Below are positions 60,998 to 64,000 of a stretch of 64,000 nucleotides of DNA, piece by piece. Origin of the DNA: Roseibium limicola (lineage in GTDB: Bacteria; Pseudomonadota; Alphaproteobacteria; Rhizobiales; Stappiaceae); contig NZ_JAFLNF010000002.1 in the NCBI RefSeq assembly GCF_017313085.1, positions 1 through 64,000 on the forward strand. Direction: 5' to 3'. Position 1 is the first letter of the stretch. Each line of letters starts with the position of its first letter. A program made the position numbers and the translations under genes. Under the pieces are notes generated by a model. It worked only from the letters and a program-made list of their open reading frames with translations. It did not search any database and had not been told where the DNA came from.

Positions 60998-61914
60998 CAG
61001 CTGTTCCTTTCCTGGGACAGCATGCGCACGATGAACAGGGTGATGAACACCATCATGATCAGGAACAGCACCACGGCAATCGCCGCGCCATAGCCCATGC
61101 GGTAGCCATACTCGGACAGGGCCTGCTCATACATGAAGTAGGAGAGGATCTGGCTTGACCCGTAAGGACCGCCAGCCGTCATGATCGACACCAGGTCGAA
61201 GGACCGCAGCGAGCCGATGACCGTGACCACCAGCGCGATGAAGCTGGCTGGGGCGAGCTGAGGCAGGATCACATGCCACAACAGCTTCAACCCCTTGGCA
61301 CCGTCCATGCGAGCGGCTTCTACCTGCTCTGGGTTGATGTTGTTGAGCCCGGTCAGATACAGGATCATGCAATAGGCGGTTTGCGGCCAGAGACCGGCGA
61401 CGATAATGCCGTAGGTGACAAAGCGTTCGTCGGCCAGGATGGCGATCTGTTGCCCGGTCAGCTTTTCGATCAGGGCTGAAAACAGCCCGAAGTCCGGTGC
61501 GTAGAACCAGGTGAACATCAGGCCGACGACAACCTGAGAAATTACGAAGGGAAAGAAGAACAGCGACTTGTAGAGCCGGATGCCCATCACATTCTGGTTC
61601 AGGAAAAGTGCCACGGCCAGACCGCCAGGGATCGCCAGAAGATACAGAACCAACCAGAGGAAGTTGTTTTTCAGGGATGTGTAGAACGTGTCGTCGTCCA
61701 GGAGTTCGATGTAATTGCCGAGCCCGATCCACGCCTTGTCGCCAAGGCCATCCCATTCGTGAAAGCTGATCCAGATGGATTGAACAATCGGGATGAGCAC
61801 ATAGATCGCGAACATCAACAACCCCGGGAGCAGAAACAGCCAGGGTGTGAGAGTGCCTTTGTGCTTTTTCCAAAGCGCAAGCGACGGGGCAGGGGCAGGG
61901 ATCACGGGTTCCAT
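60997..61914 (-). CDS. Sugar ABC permease (MalF-like)
   Basis: This CUT1 permease of 305 aa starts at the ATG at 61914 (MEPVIPAPAPS). The EAA loop is QVEAARMDGAKGLKLLWHVILP, and helices such as LTPWLFLLPGLLMFAIYVLIP are visible. A GTG at 61989 would add 25 residues but overlaps an intergenic inverted repeat. The ribosome binding site is poor (CAGG abutting the ATG). It follows the binding protein gene by 78 nt. Confidence 0.9.
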   Translation of the reverse strand: MEPVIPAPAPSLALWKKHKGTLTPWLFLLPGLLMFAIYVLIPIVQSIWISFHEWDGLGDKAWIGLGNYIELLDDDTFYTSLKNNFLWLVLYLLAIPGGLAVALFLNQNVMGIRLYKSLFFFPFVISQVVVGLMFTWFYAPDFGLFSALIEKLTGQQIAILADERFVTYGIIVAGLWPQTAYCMILYLTGLNNINPEQVEAARMDGAKGLKLLWHVILPQLAPASFIALVVTVIGSLRSFDLVSIMTAGGPYGSSQILSYFMYEQALSEYGYRMGYGAAIAVVLFLIMMVFITLFIVRMLSQERNS

Positions 61915-61946
61915 CCTGATGAACGCGGCAACGACAAAGATGAACG

Positions 61947-61972
61947 GGGACCCGACCCGAAGGCCAGGTCCC
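61947..61972 (-). promoter_or_regulatory. Short inverted repeat between binding-protein and permease genes
   Basis: GGGACC (61947-61952) and GGTCCC (61967-61972) can form a 6-bp stem with a 14-nt loop, about 20 nt after the binding-protein stop. It is weaker than the comparable stems elsewhere in the window. Confidence 0.3.
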
Positions 61973-61992
61973 TGCTCGGGAGGAAACACCTC

Positions 61993-63243
61993 TTATTTGT
62001 AGACGCGCGCGCGCACCTTCTCGAGACGCTTCAGGATGGCATCGGCCTTATCCGGCTTGACCATGAATTCCTGAAAGCCTTCCATGCCTGCCTTGGCCAT
62101 AGCTGCCGGAGCGTCCCGGTCATAGAACTGGGCCAGCGCATAGGCGTTTGACAGCATGTGGAAACCGGCATCCAGATACGGGTCTTCCGGGGTTTCCGAC
62201 TGGCTGTTGACCGGAAGTTGGCCAAGCGTCTTGTTCATGCGGGTCTGTGCCTCCGGAGAGGCGAGGTAGGCCAGGAACTTCTTGGCATCTTCCTTGTTCT
62301 TCGCGCCCGATGGAATGTGGAACGTGTCGGTTGGCGCTTCCTCAGCCATCGGCAGACCAGGTGTGATCTCGGGGAACTGCAGGAAGCCGATCTGCTCGTC
62401 GGTCAGGCCGCCATCCTTCATGGTGGCGACGGCAAAGTTACCCATCAGATACATGGCGGCCTTTCCCTGAACCAGATGCGGAATGGCATCCTGCCAGTCG
62501 ATGGCGGCGTGATTGGCAACGAAGTACCCGGGCTCAACGAGTTCGGCCCATTTGTCGAAGACGGCTTTCACACGCTCGTCTGTGTAAGGGATCTTGCCGG
62601 AAGTGAGGTCCATGTGGAACTCGTAGCCATTGACCCGCAGATCCAGGTAGTCAAACCAGCCTGCCGTCGGCCAGAGCGCCTTGCTGCCGATGGTGAAGGG
62701 TGTAACGCCGGCTTCCTGCAGCTTGGCGCAAGCGGCCAGAAGCTCGTCCCAGGTTTTGGGGGGCGTGATGCCCTGCTCGGCGAAAATGTCTTTCCGATAA
62801 TAAATGCCCCACTGATAGTAGGTGTAGGGAACACCCCACTTCTTGCCGTCGATGGTCATGGAGGCTGCAGCCGACTTCAGCTGGTCGTTCAGTCCGTTGT
62901 CTTCCCAGACGTCGCTGACATCTTCAAACAGCCCTGCGTTGACGAAAGGCGCCATGCGATTGCCGGCATACCAGGCGGCAACATCCGGCGTCTCGGCAGT
63001 CAGGAAATTGCGAATGGCGGACTTGTAGCCCTCGTGATCGAAGTTGTTCCATTTCACCGATATGTCGGGGTGCACTTCCTCGAAGCCGGCGATCAATTCT
63101 TCCATCGCCTGTTTCGGCGCCGGATCGGTTTGATCGGAGTTGAGAATGATCTCGCCCCCGAAGGCAGACGTCGACATTAGGGCAGCCGAAAAGGCCAGTC
63201 CTGCAAGCTTGTGGAGCCCGGCAAGCTGTTTGATGAAGGTCAT
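61993..63243 (-). CDS. Sugar ABC substrate-binding protein (extracellular solute-binding family 1)
   Basis: This 416-aa SBP_bac_1 protein has a Sec signal (KQLAGLHKLAGLAFSAALMS, cleavage near SAFG). The mature part begins EIILNSDQTDPAPKQAMEELIAGFEEVHPDISVKW. I chose the ATG at 63243, preceded by AGGGAGGAAATT; the 40-codon upstream extension lacks support. It is the first gene of the galactoside operon and divergent from an AraC-type regulator. The ligand is probably a galacto-oligosaccharide. Confidence 0.93.
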   Translation of the reverse strand: MTFIKQLAGLHKLAGLAFSAALMSTSAFGGEIILNSDQTDPAPKQAMEELIAGFEEVHPDISVKWNNFDHEGYKSAIRNFLTAETPDVAAWYAGNRMAPFVNAGLFEDVSDVWEDNGLNDQLKSAAASMTIDGKKWGVPYTYYQWGIYYRKDIFAEQGITPPKTWDELLAACAKLQEAGVTPFTIGSKALWPTAGWFDYLDLRVNGYEFHMDLTSGKIPYTDERVKAVFDKWAELVEPGYFVANHAAIDWQDAIPHLVQGKAAMYLMGNFAVATMKDGGLTDEQIGFLQFPEITPGLPMAEEAPTDTFHIPSGAKNKEDAKKFLAYLASPEAQTRMNKTLGQLPVNSQSETPEDPYLDAGFHMLSNAYALAQFYDRDAPAAMAKAGMEGFQEFMVKPDKADAILKRLEKVRARVYK

Positions 63244-63395
63244 AATTTCCTCCCTATGACCATGTGAAGTCATTCTTTTGAGCCTTGCGAGGGCCGTCTC
63301 CTCTACGGGTGTCCTCAAAGGCGTAGATTGATTTTCGGGAAAAGGAAGATAGGATCTACCCATATTCCAAGGAACAGTTCCGGGATCCTAAGATT
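63244..63395. promoter_or_regulatory. Divergent control region of the galactoside operon and AraC-type gene
   Basis: The 152-nt region contains the palindrome GGAAC-A-GTTCC (63371-63381), overlapped by TTCCAAGGAA, close to the regulator start. No firm -35/-10 pair could be assigned. An AraC-type activator would be expected to bind here. Confidence 0.4.
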
Positions 63396-64000
63396 ATGCA
63401 ATTTACGCGTAGGGAACTCAAAGACGAGTCCGTCCCGGTGCATCCCGAATTGAACCCGCGTCACCCCATGGTGATTTTTGACGATCACCGGTTTTGTGCC
63501 GGTGAAGCGCTTGATGTCCACGCCATGCCGGGACCGCACATGCACAGCCAGATCGAGTTAAACTTCCTGCTTGAAGGCCGCATGAGCTATTGGTTCGATG
63601 GCCGCGAGCTGACAATTGATGCCGGACGGCTGTGCCTGTTCTGGGGCATGATCCCGCATCAGGTGACCGACACGGAGGCGCCGACCCGCTTCGTCTGCTT
63701 CTATGTGCCCATGGCCGTGTTCCTGCGGTTAGCGAACATGGATGGCCTGCGCGACGCGATCTTTCGCGGTGCCATGGTGGAAGCGCTGGAAGTGCGCTCC
63801 TATGATAGGGAGATCTTCCTGAGATGGCGCGAAGAGCTGCTGTCCGGCGACGAAGGCCTGGCCGAAATTGTACGGAACGAGCTGACGGCCCGCCTGTTGC
63901 GCATTGCCCGTGATGGTTGGCGGGACCTGCGTGAGGAAGGCTCGGCGATTGCCGGCTTTCACGCCATGGAAACGGAACGGGCCCGTCATGTTGAGGGAAT
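63396..64000 (+). CDS. AraC-family regulator, N-terminal part (runs off the right edge)
   Basis: The open frame of at least 201 residues begins MQFTRRELKDESVPVHP and continues to the window end. It contains a cupin-like sensory domain (PGPHMHSQIELNFLLEG, then LFWGMIPHQVTD) of the type found in MelR-like AraC regulators. The DNA-binding HTH part lies outside the window. It is divergent from the galactoside importer and alpha-galactosidase genes, which fits a MelR-like activator responding to an imported galactoside. Confidence 0.82.
   Translation, partial: MQFTRRELKDESVPVHPELNPRHPMVIFDDHRFCAGEALDVHAMPGPHMHSQIELNFLLEGRMSYWFDGRELTIDAGRLCLFWGMIPHQVTDTEAPTRFVCFYVPMAVFLRLANMDGLRDAIFRGAMVEALEVRSYDREIFLRWREELLSGDEGLAEIVRNELTARLLRIARDGWRDLREEGSAIAGFHAMETERARHVEG

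Noticed and set aside
1-64000. Search for CRISPR arrays, tRNA/rRNA genes, toxin-antitoxin pairs, phage or defence genes
   Set aside because: No regularly spaced repeats, tRNA-like cloverleaf or related protein motifs were noticed; tRNAscan or CRISPR tools could not be run.

Overview
The window reads as a piece of an alphaproteobacterial genome, probably from a metabolically versatile Hyphomicrobiales/Rhodobacterales-type bacterium (a Stappiaceae-like origin would fit, but this is inference). It is GC-rich with long antisense shadow ORFs. It is packed with ABC and tripartite uptake systems, each beside its own regulator and a small catabolic gene set. I saw no rRNA, tRNA, CRISPR array or phage genes. 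The left edge holds the 5' part of an IS1182-type transposase gene. The right edge cuts an AraC-type regulator.

Region A (769-15437) has two outward-reading minus-strand operons and two LysR regulators. Operon A1 (7822 down to 769) encodes a Tat-exported binding protein, LivH, an unusual LivM-LivG-LivF fusion, an aldehyde dehydrogenase and an SDR. Operon A2 (14151 down to 9023) encodes an RbsB-like binding protein with no transporter, an FAD dehydrogenase, a ThDP enzyme and a cupin. The control regions of both operons carry nearly the same palindrome (CTATAAG-N5-CTTAT), so the two look like one regulon.

Region B (15400-24736) is a tripartite tricarboxylate transport locus: TctC, a TctA-TctB fusion, a PrpF/GalD-family tautomerase and a second ThDP enzyme. 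A 6PGDH-like oxidoreductase lies upstream, followed by a D-2-hydroxyacid dehydrogenase and an AbrB-family membrane protein. Region C (24919-31083) has an ion-channel-like protein, a PaoABC-type molybdenum aldehyde oxidoreductase and an M20 peptidase.

Region D (31251-42447) is an aromatic catabolism island under a LacI-family regulator. Three full GCAATCGATTGC-type operators and one half-site lie in its control region. A complete branched-chain-type ABC importer is followed by a GST, an intradiol (hydroxyquinol-type) dioxygenase, an SDR, a beta-keto acid cleavage enzyme (BKACE), an MDR enone/quinone reductase and a cupin. The canonical maleylacetate reductase, CoA transferase and thiolase are absent. 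BKACE plus the MDR reductase could form an alternative lower pathway. This is the strongest candidate here for a new pathway.

Region E (42778-54994) holds an M20 amidohydrolase, a GntR regulator and a dipeptide-type ABC importer with two tandem binding proteins. An SDR, a polysaccharide-deacetylase-fold hydrolase and a leaderless gamma-glutamyltransferase are embedded in it, suggesting uptake and breakdown of amide or gamma-glutamyl conjugates. Region F (55017-64000) is a galactoside locus: sugar ABC importer, GH36 alpha-galactosidase, ATPase and GH42 beta-galactosidase, with a divergent AraC-type regulator.

A recurring design is a GC-rich stem-loop without a U-tract directly after the binding-protein gene and before the other transporter genes.
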